Shown here: in pieces, positions 9,929 to 17,800 of the stretch
Numbering within the stretch: the stretch's first letter is position 1
How the letters are laid out: each line of letters opens with the position of its first letter
Assembly: GCA_002030015.1 (NCBI GenBank)
Contig: LQBH01000014.1
Span: 1 to 34,840 of the forward strand
DNA length: 34,840 nt
DNA from: a delta proteobacterium MLS_D
Lineage (GTDB): Bacteria > Desulfobacterota > Syntrophia > Syntrophales > UBA2210
Reading direction: 5' to 3'
The notes under the pieces: generated by a model
Seen by the model: the letters and a program-made list of their open reading frames with translations, nothing else
Databases searched by the model: none
What the model was told of the DNA's origin: nothing
Position numbers and translations under genes: made by a program

Positions 9929-9997
9929 TGATGTGGTTCCCCTCCGGTAGGATGATTTTTGTGACGCCTTTTCTATGTAAGATTTTTCGGGGTTCGC

Positions 9998-10018
9998 GCC
10001 GTCGGCGCTGCGGACGGC
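9998..10018. terminator. Hairpin downstream of the comM gene
   Basis: GCCGTC and GACGGC form a 6-base-pair stem with a 9-base GC-rich loop, about 30 bases past the comM stop on the minus strand. No T-run follows directly. The terminator role is tentative. Confidence 0.3.
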
Positions 10019-10048
10019 AACCCATGTCTCAAACGGAAATATCTAGCA

Positions 10049-11575
10049 CTAAACAGCGGTTCGATCAAGGGTTCTGTACTGAATCGCCTCCGAAACATGG
10101 TGCGCCTGGATCGCGGATTCGGCCTCGAGGTCGGCTATCGTGCGGGCCACTTTGACTATTTTCGTGTATCCCCGGGCGCTCAGGCCGAGTGAATCCACGG
10201 CCATTTCTATAAGTTCCCGGGAGCTTTGATCGAGAGGGCAGAACTGTTTTATTTCTTTCGAACTCATGCGCGCGTTGGTTATCGTTCTTCCGTCGAAACG
10301 GCGTTGCTGAATTTTACGGGCCTCACGGATCCGTTGTTTGATGGCAGCCGAGGATTCGGCCGGCGCGGCGCCTGCCAACTCGTTATAGCGCAGCGACGGC
10401 ACATCTACGTGAATGTCGATCCGGTCCAGCAGGGGACCGGATATTTTCGCGCGATACTGGCGCACCTGTTGCGCCGTGCAGTGGCAGGTTCGACGGGGAT
10501 CGGTCAGGTAGCCGCAGGGGCAGGGGTTCATGGCCGCGACGAGCATGAAGCGAGACGGAAAGGTGATCGTGGCTTGCGAGCGGGATATCGTAACGGCGCC
10601 TTCTTCAAGGGGTTGTCTCAACACCTCGAGCACGTTTCGCTTGAACTCGGGCAACTCGTCGAGAAAAAGAACGCCGTTGTGGGCAAGGCTGATTTCGCCG
10701 GGTTTGGGAACATGCCCGCCGCCCACCAGGCCGGCGTCGGATATGGAATGATGGGGCGCCCGGAAAGGCCGGGTTACCAGGAGCCGGTCGTCGCCGTTCA
10801 GGGTGCCCGCCACGGAGTGAATCCTGGTTGTTTCCACCGATTCCTCGAAAGACGGTTCAGGCAGAATCGTGGTGAGACGCCTTGCCAGCATGGTCTTTCC
10901 CGATCCTGGCGGTCCGATCATAAGAAGATTGTGTCCACCGGCGGCGGCCACTTCCAGCGCCCGCTTCGCCTGCGCCTGTCCCGCCACGTCACTGAAATCG
11001 ATGTCCTGTTCGAGACTCAGGCGATAGAGATCATCGCGGCATGACCTCGTCGGTTCGATGGACCGGATCCCGTTCAAGTACTCCACCGCTTCGTGCAGGT
11101 AATCAACGGCGATGACCTCGATGGAATCCACCAGAGACGCCTCCCCGGCGTTGACGCGGGGCAGAATAATGCCCGCAAGACCCATGTCCCTTGCTTGCAG
11201 GGCCGCGGAAAGCGCTCCGTTCACTGGTTTTACGGCGCCATCGAGAGAGAGCTCGCCGATGAAGAGATGTTGTTCCATGGTTCCCGGCGGAATTATTTCT
11301 TCTGCGGCGAGAATGCCCAGCGCTATGGGAAGATCGAAAGCGGTCCCTTCCTTCCTGATGTCCGCCGGTGAAAGGTTGACGGTAACCTTGTGGCGGGGAA
11401 AGGGATATCCTGAATTCCTCACGGCCGACCGTACCCGGTCGCGGCTTTCTTTTACGGCGGTGTCGGGAAGTCCTACGGTTGAAAACTGCGGGAGGCCGGA
11501 AGCTGTGTCGATCTCCACATCGACGGGGTGCGAGTCTATGCCGATAATGGTCCCCGTCTTTACCTTAACTATCAA
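10049..11575 (-). CDS. comM: ComM/YifB-type Mg-chelatase-like AAA+ ATPase
   Basis: An N-terminal Lon-protease-like domain (TGLPQFSTVGLPDTAVKESRDRVR, NLSPADIRKEGTAFDLP) is followed by an AAA+ module with Walker A GPPGSGKT, FLDELPEF and MNPCPCGYLTDPRRTCHC. The C-terminal domain ends in a helical lid. In naturally transformable bacteria ComM is a branch-migration helicase for incoming DNA; elsewhere the role is less clear. The start chosen is TTG 11575 (508 residues, usual family N-terminus IVKVKTGTIIGID). AGGGGGG lies 7 bases upstream and a good promoter at 11602-11630 lies between it and the upstream in-frame ATG 11677, which would add 34 unrelated residues. Divergent from murI. Confidence 0.92.
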   Translation of the reverse strand: MIVKVKTGTIIGIDSHPVDVEIDTASGLPQFSTVGLPDTAVKESRDRVRSAVRNSGYPFPRHKVTVNLSPADIRKEGTAFDLPIALGILAAEEIIPPGTMEQHLFIGELSLDGAVKPVNGALSAALQARDMGLAGIILPRVNAGEASLVDSIEVIAVDYLHEAVEYLNGIRSIEPTRSCRDDLYRLSLEQDIDFSDVAGQAQAKRALEVAAAGGHNLLMIGPPGSGKTMLARRLTTILPEPSFEESVETTRIHSVAGTLNGDDRLLVTRPFRAPHHSISDAGLVGGGHVPKPGEISLAHNGVLFLDELPEFKRNVLEVLRQPLEEGAVTISRSQATITFPSRFMLVAAMNPCPCGYLTDPRRTCHCTAQQVRQYRAKISGPLLDRIDIHVDVPSLRYNELAGAAPAESSAAIKQRIREARKIQQRRFDGRTITNARMSSKEIKQFCPLDQSSRELIEMAVDSLGLSARGYTKIVKVARTIADLEAESAIQAHHVSEAIQYRTLDRTAV

Positions 11576-11601
11576 TGTCTTACCCCCCTGAAGTTCCGCC
11601 G

Positions 11602-11630
11602 ATTGTAGGAGATGAGACGAATTATGGCAA
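11602..11630 (-). promoter_or_regulatory. Predicted promoter of comM
   Basis: On the minus strand TTGCCA (11625-11630) is separated by 17 bases from TACAAT (11602-11607), each five of six to consensus. The predicted start near 11595 leaves a leader of about 20 bases and supports the TTG start at 11575. Confidence 0.6.
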
Positions 11631-11638
11631 GATTTTTG

Positions 11639-11668
11639 TTGTTTCCGCTGCGGCGATGCTGGTACACT
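11639..11668 (+). promoter_or_regulatory. Predicted extended -10 promoter of murI
   Basis: TACACT at 11663-11668 is preceded by TGG, an extended -10 element. A weak -35 TTGTTT (11639-11644) is 18 bases upstream. It overlaps the region just behind the comM promoter, so the two divergent promoters are nearly back to back. Confidence 0.4.
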
Positions 11669-11711
11669 CCTCTGCACCGCGATTTCTAATCAGGGAGAAT
11701 AATGTGAAATC

Positions 11712-12530
11712 ATGATCGGGTTTTTTGACTCCGGTTTCGGCGGGCTTACCGTTATGAAAAGCGTCGTGGAACGTCTTCCTTCATACGATTATTATTATCT
11801 CGGCGATAACGCGAGGGTTCCTTATGGAACACGTTCCGCCCGACTTGTTTATGAATTCACCCGCCAGGCAGTGGATTACCTGTTCAGGGAAGGATGCCCC
11901 ATTATTATTATTGCCTGTAACACGGCATCGGCCGGTGCGCTGAGGCGAATTCAGCAGGAATATCTTCCACAGGCCTGGCCGGAGAGAAGGGTACTCGGTG
12001 TTGTCCGGCCATCGGCGGAGGCGGTGGTGGAAAGGGGCGGTCGCCGCGTGGGAATTCTCGCGACCGAGGGTGTCGTGACTTCGCAGGCCTACATTACGGA
12101 GATCCACAAGCTCGATCCCTCTGTTCACGTAGTCCAGCAGGCCTGTCCGCTGCTGGTACCAATCGTTGAGGCGGGGGAACATGACCGTCCCGTCGCCGCC
12201 GCCGCGGTCGCCGCCTACATGGAATCGCTCTTCGAACAGGCGGATCGGCTCGATACGATCCTTCTCGCCTGCACACACTATCCTGTTCTGAAGAATCAGC
12301 TGGAACGCCAGGCACCACCCGGTGTCGAGATTGTCGAGCAGGGGCCCGTTGTGGCGGAAAAACTGGAGTATTATTTCAGGCGGCATCCGCGTATTGAGAA
12401 CATGATTTCCCGGGAAGGTAAACGCATCTTTTGTACCACCGACAGCTGTGACCGATTCGACCGCCTTGCGGGAATGTTTTACGGGAAAAGTATATCCTCG
12501 GAGCTGGTTCGGCTGGAGGGAGCTTCCTGA
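11712..12530 (+). CDS. murI: Glutamate racemase
   Basis: MurI interconverts L- and D-glutamate to supply D-Glu for peptidoglycan. The 272-residue protein shows the two catalytic cysteines in their motifs, C69 (ACNTAS) and C187 (ACTHYP). It also has the N-terminal DSGFGGLTV loop and YLGDNARVPYGT. Both racemase half-domains are complete. GGGAG lies about 14 bases before ATG 11712. It has its own predicted promoter; moaC follows with a 117-base gap and a separate predicted promoter. Confidence 0.96.
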   Translation: MIGFFDSGFGGLTVMKSVVERLPSYDYYYLGDNARVPYGTRSARLVYEFTRQAVDYLFREGCPIIIIACNTASAGALRRIQQEYLPQAWPERRVLGVVRPSAEAVVERGGRRVGILATEGVVTSQAYITEIHKLDPSVHVVQQACPLLVPIVEAGEHDRPVAAAAVAAYMESLFEQADRLDTILLACTHYPVLKNQLERQAPPGVEIVEQGPVVAEKLEYYFRRHPRIENMISREGKRIFCTTDSCDRFDRLAGMFYGKSISSELVRLEGAS

Positions 12531-12564
12531 TGGTATAAGGTGGTTCGGCGGGACACAGCTCGTC

Positions 12565-12593
12565 TTGACGGGTCGGTGATGCTGTGCTACAAA
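12565..12593 (+). promoter_or_regulatory. Predicted promoter of moaC
   Basis: TTGACG (12565-12570), a 17-base spacer, then TACAAA (12588-12593) preceded by TGC as an extended -10. Transcription would start near 12600, downstream of the upstream in-frame GTG at 12540, so that GTG cannot be the start from this promoter. Confidence 0.5.
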
Positions 12594-12647
12594 AAGCTTC
12601 GCTTTTCCGCATTCCAACATTGCCCGTTTCACATGGTCGCGCAAACA

Positions 12648-13130
12648 ATGGCTGAATTTACTCATCTTGATCAAAACGGTATGCCTCGAATGGTCGATGT
12701 CTCCGAGAAGCCGGAGACTCATCGCGAGGCAGTCGCCCGTGGAACCGTGCGGATGAAACCCGAGACGGCGCAAGCCGTTGAACGGGGAGTCGTCGCCAAG
12801 GGCGACGTACTCGGCACGGCAAAGACGGCAGGTGTCATGGCTGCGAAACGGACGGGTGATCTCATCCCCATGTGTCATCCACTCCAGTTGACGTCTGTGG
12901 ATATTTTCTTTTCCGGGAACGCCGCCGCCGGTGAAATTTCGATCGAGGCACGGGTGAAAACAGTCGGCAGAACGGGCGTCGAGATAGAGGCCATGACGGC
13001 CGTCAGCGTGGCGGCCCTGACGATTTACGACATGTGCAAGTCAGCGGACCGGGGAATCGTTATTTCCGATATTCGACTCGTGAAGAAAAGCGGCGGTAAA
13101 AGCGGAACATTTCAGAGAGAACCGGAATAG
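12648..13130 (+). CDS. moaC: Cyclic pyranopterin monophosphate synthase MoaC
   Basis: MoaC completes cPMP, the first stable intermediate of molybdenum/tungsten pterin cofactor synthesis. Hallmarks are THLDQNGMPRMVDVS, KGDVLGTAKTAGVMAAKRT, MCHPLQLTSVDI, VGRTGVEIEAMTAVSVAALTIYDMCKS and KSGGKSGTF. From ATG 12648 it is 160 residues, the normal length. An ATG at 12633 is also possible, but the frame's first start, GTG 12540, lies upstream of the predicted promoter and would add 36 unrelated residues. No strong Shine-Dalgarno was seen at 12648. No other moa/moe gene is in the window. The tungsten/molybdenum-type AOR domain encoded at 23.2-26.1 kb would use this cofactor. Confidence 0.94.
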   Translation: MAEFTHLDQNGMPRMVDVSEKPETHREAVARGTVRMKPETAQAVERGVVAKGDVLGTAKTAGVMAAKRTGDLIPMCHPLQLTSVDIFFSGNAAAGEISIEARVKTVGRTGVEIEAMTAVSVAALTIYDMCKSADRGIVISDIRLVKKSGGKSGTFQREPE

Positions 13131-13135
13131 AAATC

Positions 13136-13669
13136 ATGGCTTTCAACCAGATCGAAGACAGTGCCGTTTATGGAACGAGAAAGATGCTGCTCGTTCCCCT
13201 TGCGCTGGACGCGATGCTGGCCCTGGCGTTGTTCCTGATCGTTTTCCCGGCGGCGGGCGTGTCGGCCGAAGCCGCTGCGCTCGGTATTATTGCGCTCGCG
13301 CTCGTCGTGCTTCTCGCCGAGTTGTTTGTCCGAAAGGTCGAGCTCGGGATGGAAGGCATTACCATTTCGAAGTTTTTGCGGACAAAAACGTTGGCCTGGA
13401 ACGATATAACCCGCGTGGACGCACTGGCGGTGAGGAAGAAAGTCTACATTCTGCTGTCGACGAACGGCGGTTTTCATGTCGTGTCGAACAATCTTGCCGA
13501 TTTCACAAAAATCGTCTCTTACATAGTATCGAAAACGGGTGACGAAAAAATTGATCCCGCCGTGAGGAACATTCTCGCAAATCCGTTGCGAAGAATATCC
13601 GACGTGGTTCTTCTCTGGCTCGCGGCGTTCATCATGGTCGGGATCTTGTGCTATAAACTGGTTTACTGA
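13136..13669 (+). CDS. Membrane protein with a PH-like central domain
   Basis: A 177-residue protein of no firmly recognised family. Hydrophobic segments lie at about residues 18-38, 44-66 and 156-175. Between the second and third is a beta-rich stretch (about 67-130: LGMEGITISKFLRTKTLAWNDI, VYILLSTNGGFHVVS) that resembles bacterial PH-like domains, where a 'W-x-D-I' turn is common. This assignment is by appearance only. It starts 5 bases after the moaC stop, so it is probably co-transcribed with moaC, but no link to cofactor synthesis can be seen. Confidence 0.75.
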   Translation: MAFNQIEDSAVYGTRKMLLVPLALDAMLALALFLIVFPAAGVSAEAAALGIIALALVVLLAELFVRKVELGMEGITISKFLRTKTLAWNDITRVDALAVRKKVYILLSTNGGFHVVSNNLADFTKIVSYIVSKTGDEKIDPAVRNILANPLRRISDVVLLWLAAFIMVGILCYKLVY

Positions 13670-13793
13670 CGCGTTACCAGTCGATGTACCATCTCGCGGC
13701 CGTACGGTATGCGAAAGGCGCAGGTCGATCAGCGGAATGGCGCCCGCCGCCGGCCGGGCTCAGAGAAACAGGAAAGGACGGGTTGAAACAGAT

Positions 13794-14084
13794 ATGATAA
13801 TGCGCAGCACCGACGGGGTCAATTCGGAGAATTGCCGGGCCGTGGAAGAAGTCATCGAAAAACGGCTGGAAGAGATCGTAACGATTCTCAGTTCGAAGTG
13901 CCAGGATAACAGCGCTCTCTATGACGAAATCCTCTCTATGGTGGAACGGGCACTGATCAGAATCGCCCTGCAACGATCATGCAATGTCAAAAAGTCCGCG
14001 GCCCTGTTCCTGGGAATCAACCGTAACACACTCCACAGCAAGATGAACAAGTTGGGCATAGAAACCGCGGAAGACAACCGCTGA
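13794..14084 (+). CDS. Small Fis-family DNA-binding protein
   Basis: From ATG 13794 the protein is 96 residues, close to E. coli Fis in size. The C-terminal 45 residues form a Fis-type helix-turn-helix (VERALIRIALQRSCNVKKSAALFLGINRNTLHSKMNKLGI by position, residues about 47-90), as found in Fis and at the end of NtrC-type activators. The N-terminal half is helical and could dimerise. No ATPase or receiver domain is present. The start is uncertain: an ATG at 13737 is in frame, but its first 19 residues are arginine-rich and unlike the family. It lies 124 bases after the previous gene and ends 44 bases before the convergent FTR gene. Confidence 0.7.
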   Translation: MIMRSTDGVNSENCRAVEEVIEKRLEEIVTILSSKCQDNSALYDEILSMVERALIRIALQRSCNVKKSAALFLGINRNTLHSKMNKLGIETAEDNR

Positions 14085-14128
14085 GGTATTTTCGCCTTTC
14101 CTTCTCTTCCTCATTCCGCCGCGTCAGA

Positions 14129-14473
14129 TCACTCATCATCGGGAAACATGCGGTCAGCAGGTCTCCGCTCGGGGACGCAGACTTTTGGAAGACGACCTTC
14201 ATTCCAGGCCGCAGACACGTACAATCCGCAGTAACAGCTTCCGTATTCCCGTATATCGTCGGCCCGGTATTCGCAGGGGCAGATGATATCCCGGTCCTTC
14301 TCGCGGGATCCGGAGGCAAGCCGGCAGGGGCAGCTCATGTAACCGTATCGCCCCCGGTTCAGAATAAGCGCTTTCAGCAATTCCATTACCAGGCCGGAAT
14401 CCCTGTTGAAGAAAAATCCCTGTCTTTCCTGTGACGCCTTGAGTGCTTCATAAAGTTCTTCCGGAGTTTTCAT
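14129..14473 (-). CDS. Ferredoxin:thioredoxin reductase catalytic-chain-like protein
   Basis: A 114-residue protein with the three paired-cysteine motifs of the FTR catalytic subunit: CPC 48-50, CPC 65-67 and CYC 80-82. In plant and cyanobacterial FTR four of these bind a [4Fe-4S] cluster and two form the redox disulfide that is opened by electrons from ferredoxin. The spacings here (14 and 12 residues between motifs) differ from the classical 16 and 8, and CYC replaces CHC. It is therefore a divergent FTR-like protein, as found in anaerobes. Its start overlaps the end of the glutaredoxin gene by 4 bases, suggesting the redoxin is its partner. No variable subunit is encoded nearby. Confidence 0.85.
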   Translation of the reverse strand: MKTPEELYEALKASQERQGFFFNRDSGLVMELLKALILNRGRYGYMSCPCRLASGSREKDRDIICPCEYRADDIREYGSCYCGLYVSAAWNEGRLPKVCVPERRPADRMFPDDE

Positions 14474-14721
14474 GCTTGCAGGGCCTCCTTGATAACCTCT
14501 TCCCTGTATCCCACGATGACCAGATCATCAATGAGAAGCGTCGGGAAGGAGCAGCGGGGATTCAGCCGTTTGACTTCGGCGACCGCCGCCGCCTTGTCCA
14601 CCGTGTCGAGCAAATCCACGTCGGTCCAGTCGTATTCGACATTGTGTTCGTCGAGCAGTTTTTTTGTCGCCCTGCAGTGAACACAGGTGCTCAGGGAATA
14701 CAATTTTACGGATCGTGCCAT
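14470..14721 (-). CDS. Glutaredoxin-family redoxin
   Basis: An 83-residue single-domain redoxin with an N-terminal active site CVHC (residues 13-16) and the TFP-like cis-proline segment SFPTLLIDD. The CxxC with VH and the NrdH/Grx-like size leave it between glutaredoxin and NrdH-type redoxin. The gene follows suhB by 14 bases and overlaps the FTR-like gene by 4 bases, so the FTR-like protein is the likely electron donor (inference). The predicted substrate is protein disulfides or a reductase such as ribonucleotide reductase, but nothing nearby identifies it. Confidence 0.88.
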   Translation of the reverse strand: MARSVKLYSLSTCVHCRATKKLLDEHNVEYDWTDVDLLDTVDKAAAVAEVKRLNPRCSFPTLLIDDLVIVGYREEVIKEALQA

Positions 14722-14735
14722 GGCCCGCGCTCCTT

Positions 14736-15545
14736 TTACTTACCGAGTTTTTGATCGCTGGAATCACCTGACATGCCGCCGGCGATGACGGCCAGCATAT
14801 CCTGGTGAATAAAGCTGTTCGAGGCGACGACGGCCGGTGATTCAAGGTGGTATTCGTTCCCGCCGAGGTCGGTGACCAGGCCGCCCGCCTCGGTTACAAG
14901 CAATGTTCCCGCGGCCGTATCCCAGGGGTGCAATCGCAACTCCCAGAAGCCGTCAAAGCGGCCGGCCGCCAGGCAGGCGAGATCAAGCGCGGCAGAACCG
15001 GCCCGGCGGATCGCCCGTGCGCGCAGGGCCATGTTGCCGAAGTGATTCAGATTGTTGTCCGGGTTGACGCGGATGTCGTAGGGGAAGCCTGTTGCCAGGA
15101 GGCTGTCCGACAGCCGGGCCCGTTGCGAGACGCGAAGCGGCTGCGTGTTCAGGAAAGCGCCCGTTCCCTTTTCAGCCGTAAAGAGTTCGTTCCTCAGTGG
15201 ATCGAAAACCACGCCCAGCACCACGACGCCTTTGCGTTCAAGGGCGATGGAGACGCAGAAAAAAGGGAATCCGTGAGCGTAATTGGTGGTTCCGTCAAGA
15301 GGGTCGATGATCCACCTGTACTCGGCGCCGGTGGAAAGGGGCGGCGATTCTTCGGACAGAATGTCATGGTCGGGGAAGACACTTCTGATCCGGTCGATCA
15401 GAAACCGTTCAGATTGACGATCGGCTTCCGTCACGAGGTCGATTTCACCCTTGAAGCTGATCTCGTTGATCGATCCGAATCGTTGCACAAGGAGTTTGCC
15501 CGCTTCCAGCGCCGCGTGCACGGCGAAATCTTTTACATGAATCAT
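14736..15545 (-). CDS. suhB: Inositol-1-monophosphatase family protein
   Basis: A 269-residue Mg-dependent phosphatase of the IMPase superfamily. The metal-binding motif is DPLDGTTNYAHGFPFF (81-96), with SEES near 64-67 as the first acidic ligand and WDTAAGTLLVTEAGG in the C-terminal half as the second signature. Substrates in the family include inositol phosphates, fructose-1,6-bisphosphate and PAP. The SuhB name follows overall similarity, but the substrate is not provable here. It is the first gene of the suhB-glutaredoxin-FTR unit and divergent from rodZ. Confidence 0.9.
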   Translation of the reverse strand: MIHVKDFAVHAALEAGKLLVQRFGSINEISFKGEIDLVTEADRQSERFLIDRIRSVFPDHDILSEESPPLSTGAEYRWIIDPLDGTTNYAHGFPFFCVSIALERKGVVVLGVVFDPLRNELFTAEKGTGAFLNTQPLRVSQRARLSDSLLATGFPYDIRVNPDNNLNHFGNMALRARAIRRAGSAALDLACLAAGRFDGFWELRLHPWDTAAGTLLVTEAGGLVTDLGGNEYHLESPAVVASNSFIHQDMLAVIAGGMSGDSSDQKLGK

Positions 15546-15708
15546 GCCCCAGTCCCCCCATTGGCATACACAAAGGCATCGTTCTTTTCAAACCGAAAAT
15601 TTCTGTTCACCGCCGGCGGAGCATGCGGGAATTTTTCTATTGATTCCCACTGGTATTGGTGCTACTAAAATTCAGTTATCACAATATACCGGTAGTGTGA
15701 ATGGAAAT

Positions 15709-16737
15709 ATGGAGGGAGAGTATATCAAGGAGCGAAACGAGGATCGCAAAGAAGGCCAGTCTCTCTTTGGACTCCGGGAGCTTCGAGAATCAAAGGGGAT
15801 AAGTTTCAGGGAGATTGTAAAGGCGACAAGAATAAGTCCTTTCATGCTTGAAGCGATCGAAGGTGATGACTTCAGCAGGCTGCCCGAACCGGTTTACACG
15901 CGGGCCTTTATCAAGGCCTACGCCAGGGCGCTCGACATAGATCCCGCACCCGTTCTCGAACGGTACGACGCATACAGTGAGGTCCGCGAAATACCGGACA
16001 ACCGGTATGAAGAGTTGAAAAAGAGAAGAAGCCGGTCTTCCGGCCGGCCCCGGTTGATTCTGACGGCACTCATTCTCTGTCTGGTATTGGTGGCGTTCTG
16101 GTATGCCTGGGGGCAGAGATCACACTGGTACCCGGAAGTCCGGCAGATCTTGAAGAAGCAAGTATCGGAAACGGTTTCGGTTGCGCTGCCGGACGTGGAA
16201 GAAGCGATCACGGTCGATGAAAAGACAGATCGAATGTCGGAGCCGGTTTCCGTCGAGAAGAATGCCGGAACGGATCTTGCGGCTGAAGCAGTTCAGGAAC
16301 CCGTGCAAGAGGAGTATACAATTCCCGAGGCGGTGATGGACGGGGATTCCGGGGACCTGCAATCAATTGGCATCGGCGAGATGCCGGAGAGTGAAGAAGT
16401 TCTTCGGCAGGAGGTTCCGGCGGAGGAAGAAGCCTCGGTGGAAGAAACGGTTTCGATTGAAGAAACAGAACCCGCCGCAACCATACGGTCGGAGGAACAA
16501 CCGGAAGAGTTGGTTCTCGAGATACGGGCCAGGGAATTAACCTGGCTGCAAGTCATTGGGGACGAGGGACTTCCTGAACAGATGTACTTGAAAGAGGGCG
16601 ATGTCATTACGCGAAAAGCGATGGAAAATTTTGATATCATCATAGGTAACGCCGGGGGCACGGAAGTGATTTTTCAAGGCTCATCCCTGGGATCTCTCGG
16701 GGAAAAGGGAGAAGTTGTATTTCTGACACTGCCGTGA
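15709..16737 (+). CDS. rodZ: RodZ-like cell-shape protein (HTH, one membrane segment, DUF4115)
   Basis: A cytoplasmic Cro/CI-like helix-turn-helix (GLRELRESKGISFREIVKATRISPFMLEAIEGDDF, residues about 18-52, given by position) is followed by a basic linker KKRRSRSSGRP. One membrane helix (about 110-128) leads to an acidic, low-complexity periplasmic linker rich in Glu/Val. A C-terminal DUF4115 domain ends the protein (ARELTWLQVIGDEG, FQGSSLGSLG). This order is that of RodZ, which anchors MreB and supports rod shape. From ATG 15709 it has 342 residues. The frame extends upstream to 15544, but that stretch runs into suhB and is unlike the family. No strong Shine-Dalgarno precedes 15709, so the start is uncertain. 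No mreB lies nearby. Confidence 0.88.
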   Translation: MEGEYIKERNEDRKEGQSLFGLRELRESKGISFREIVKATRISPFMLEAIEGDDFSRLPEPVYTRAFIKAYARALDIDPAPVLERYDAYSEVREIPDNRYEELKKRRSRSSGRPRLILTALILCLVLVAFWYAWGQRSHWYPEVRQILKKQVSETVSVALPDVEEAITVDEKTDRMSEPVSVEKNAGTDLAAEAVQEPVQEEYTIPEAVMDGDSGDLQSIGIGEMPESEEVLRQEVPAEEEASVEETVSIEETEPAATIRSEEQPEELVLEIRARELTWLQVIGDEGLPEQMYLKEGDVITRKAMENFDIIIGNAGGTEVIFQGSSLGSLGEKGEVVFLTLP

Positions 16738-16785
16738 CGTTGTTGTGTCGGTGCCCTAATGAGGAGAAGAGCAATAAATCCCGGT

Positions 16786-16815
16786 TGACGGGGGCCTGTA
16801 TGTTTCATTATTATA
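16786..16815 (+). promoter_or_regulatory. Predicted sigma-70 promoter of tatA
   Basis: TTGACG (16786-16791), an 18-base spacer, then TATTAT (16810-16815); both hexamers match consensus at five of six. The predicted leader to the tatA ATG is about 85 bases and GC-rich in its first half. Confidence 0.6.
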
Positions 16816-16907
16816 AGCTGACGGGGCGGGGAACGGGACAGACCCGTCGCCCGGTATCCCCTTTCCCGAAACGGAAATCAAAATGCTACGGTGCGAGGTA
16901 GAGTGAA

Positions 16908-17102
16908 ATGTTCGGAATAGGAATGCCGGAACTGCTGATAATCCTGGTGATAATCCTGATCATATTCGGTGCCGGAAAACTGCCGGAGATCGGCGGGGCC
17001 ATCGGAAAGGGAATACGGAACTTCAAAACGTCCTTCCATGACGAGGACAATCTGTCGGATAGTGAAAAGCCGGACAAGAAGATAGAAGACAAAGACAAGT
17101 AA
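16908..17102 (+). CDS. tatA: Sec-independent translocase subunit TatA
   Basis: A 64-residue TatA/E protein. A short N-terminal membrane helix (LLIILVIILIIF, residues 9-20) is followed by the FGAGKLPEIG hinge, an amphipathic helix (GGAIGKGIRNFK) and a charged acidic/lysine tail. TatA oligomers form the pore for folded, signal-bearing proteins such as cofactor-loaded enzymes. GAGG lies 9 bases before the ATG. tatB/tatC are not in the window. Its stop is 3 bases from the convergent ssb stop. Confidence 0.95.
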   Translation: MFGIGMPELLIILVIILIIFGAGKLPEIGGAIGKGIRNFKTSFHDEDNLSDSEKPDKKIEDKDK

Positions 17103-17105
17103 CCG

Positions 17106-17519
17106 TCAGAACGGTACGTCGTCGTCGTACGTGCCGGAAGTACCGGTATTTCCGTAGTTGCCCGCCGGAGCATCGTCCTGGTCGGATCCCTGTCCCTTTC
17201 TGTCGAGCATCTGCATGGTGGAGGCGACGATCTCCGTCGTGTAACGCTTGTTGCCGTCTTTGTCGTCCCACGAACGCGTCTGTATGCGACCCTCCACGTA
17301 GACAAGGCTTCCCTTGGACAGGTATTTGCTGCATATTTCCGCGAGCCTTCGAAAGGTGACCACCCGGTGCCACTCGGTACGTTGCTGCTTTTCGCCTTCC
17401 CTGTCTTTCCACTGTTCGTTGGTGGCGATATTCAGATTCGTTACCATCGTTCCGTCCTGCGTGTAGCGAATCTCGGGATCCGCTCCCAGCCGACCCACAA
17501 GGATAGCTTTGTTGACCAT
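17106..17519 (-). CDS. ssb: Single-stranded DNA-binding protein
   Basis: A 137-residue SSB. The N-terminal OB-fold covers residues 1 to ~107 ([53 protein letters not shown]). A short glycine/aspartate-rich linker leads to the acidic tip DDDVPF, which recruits partner repair and replication proteins. The AAAGGAGG ribosome site lies just before ATG 17519, and a strong promoter is visible at 17558-17586. It stands alone, not beside rpsF/rpsR. Confidence 0.97.
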   Translation of the reverse strand: MVNKAILVGRLGADPEIRYTQDGTMVTNLNIATNEQWKDREGEKQQRTEWHRVVTFRRLAEICSKYLSKGSLVYVEGRIQTRSWDDKDGNKRYTTEIVASTMQMLDRKGQGSDQDDAPAGNYGNTGTSGTYDDDVPF

Positions 17520-17557
17520 AGAACCTCCTTTCGAAATGTCTTCTGGATTCGGGAGCG

Positions 17558-17586
17558 ACTATAACAGCCTTTCCAGCCGTTGGCAA
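17558..17586 (-). promoter_or_regulatory. Predicted promoter of ssb
   Basis: On the minus strand TTGCCA (17581-17586), a 17-base spacer, and TATAGT (17558-17563) with a TGT extended -10 element directly before it. Both hexamers are five of six. The leader would be about 30 bases. Confidence 0.65.
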
Positions 17587-17621
17587 ATCAATTGTACGGT
17601 AATCCCGAAGCCATGGGTACG

Positions 17622-17663
17622 AGGCGAGGGGCGATGGGCGACAGGTAGGAGGTGAGGGGCGGG
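17622..17663. repeat. Imperfect heptamer tandem repeat, six copies
   Basis: Consecutive 7-base units aggcgag, gggcgat, gggcgac, aggtagg, aggtgag and gggcggg share the pattern RGGYRRN. This looks like a decaying GC-rich minisatellite. Confidence 0.7.
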
Positions 17664-17680
17664 GTCCCGTTTTCTCAGTC

Positions 17681-17695
17681 CCCTCCCCGGGAGGG
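17681..17695. repeat. Perfect palindrome CCCTCCC-C-GGGAGGG
   Basis: A 7-base-pair inverted repeat with a single central base, followed by a second AAGGG/AGGGG purine-rich stretch. No flanking T-run and no nearby gene end except the upstream region of uppP. Confidence 0.6.
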
Positions 17696-17800
17696 AAGGG
17701 ATAAAGGGGAGGGAGATACCAGGCAGGTTCTGATATCCGGTTTCACCTGTTTCCCGGGCAATCCCCGGATGCCGGCCCGTGTGCTCGTTAGGGTATTCGC

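Noticed and set aside
11576-11677. N-terminal extension of ComM to ATG 11677
   Set aside because: It crosses the predicted promoter (11602-11630), and family members start at the IVKVKTG segment.
12591-12606. AAAAGC-TTC-GCTTTT mini-hairpin after murI
   Set aside because: Short, weak stem that overlaps the -10 of the predicted moaC promoter; not a credible terminator.
12540-12647. N-terminal extension of MoaC to GTG 12540
   Set aside because: It lies across the predicted moaC promoter and adds 36 residues unlike any MoaC.
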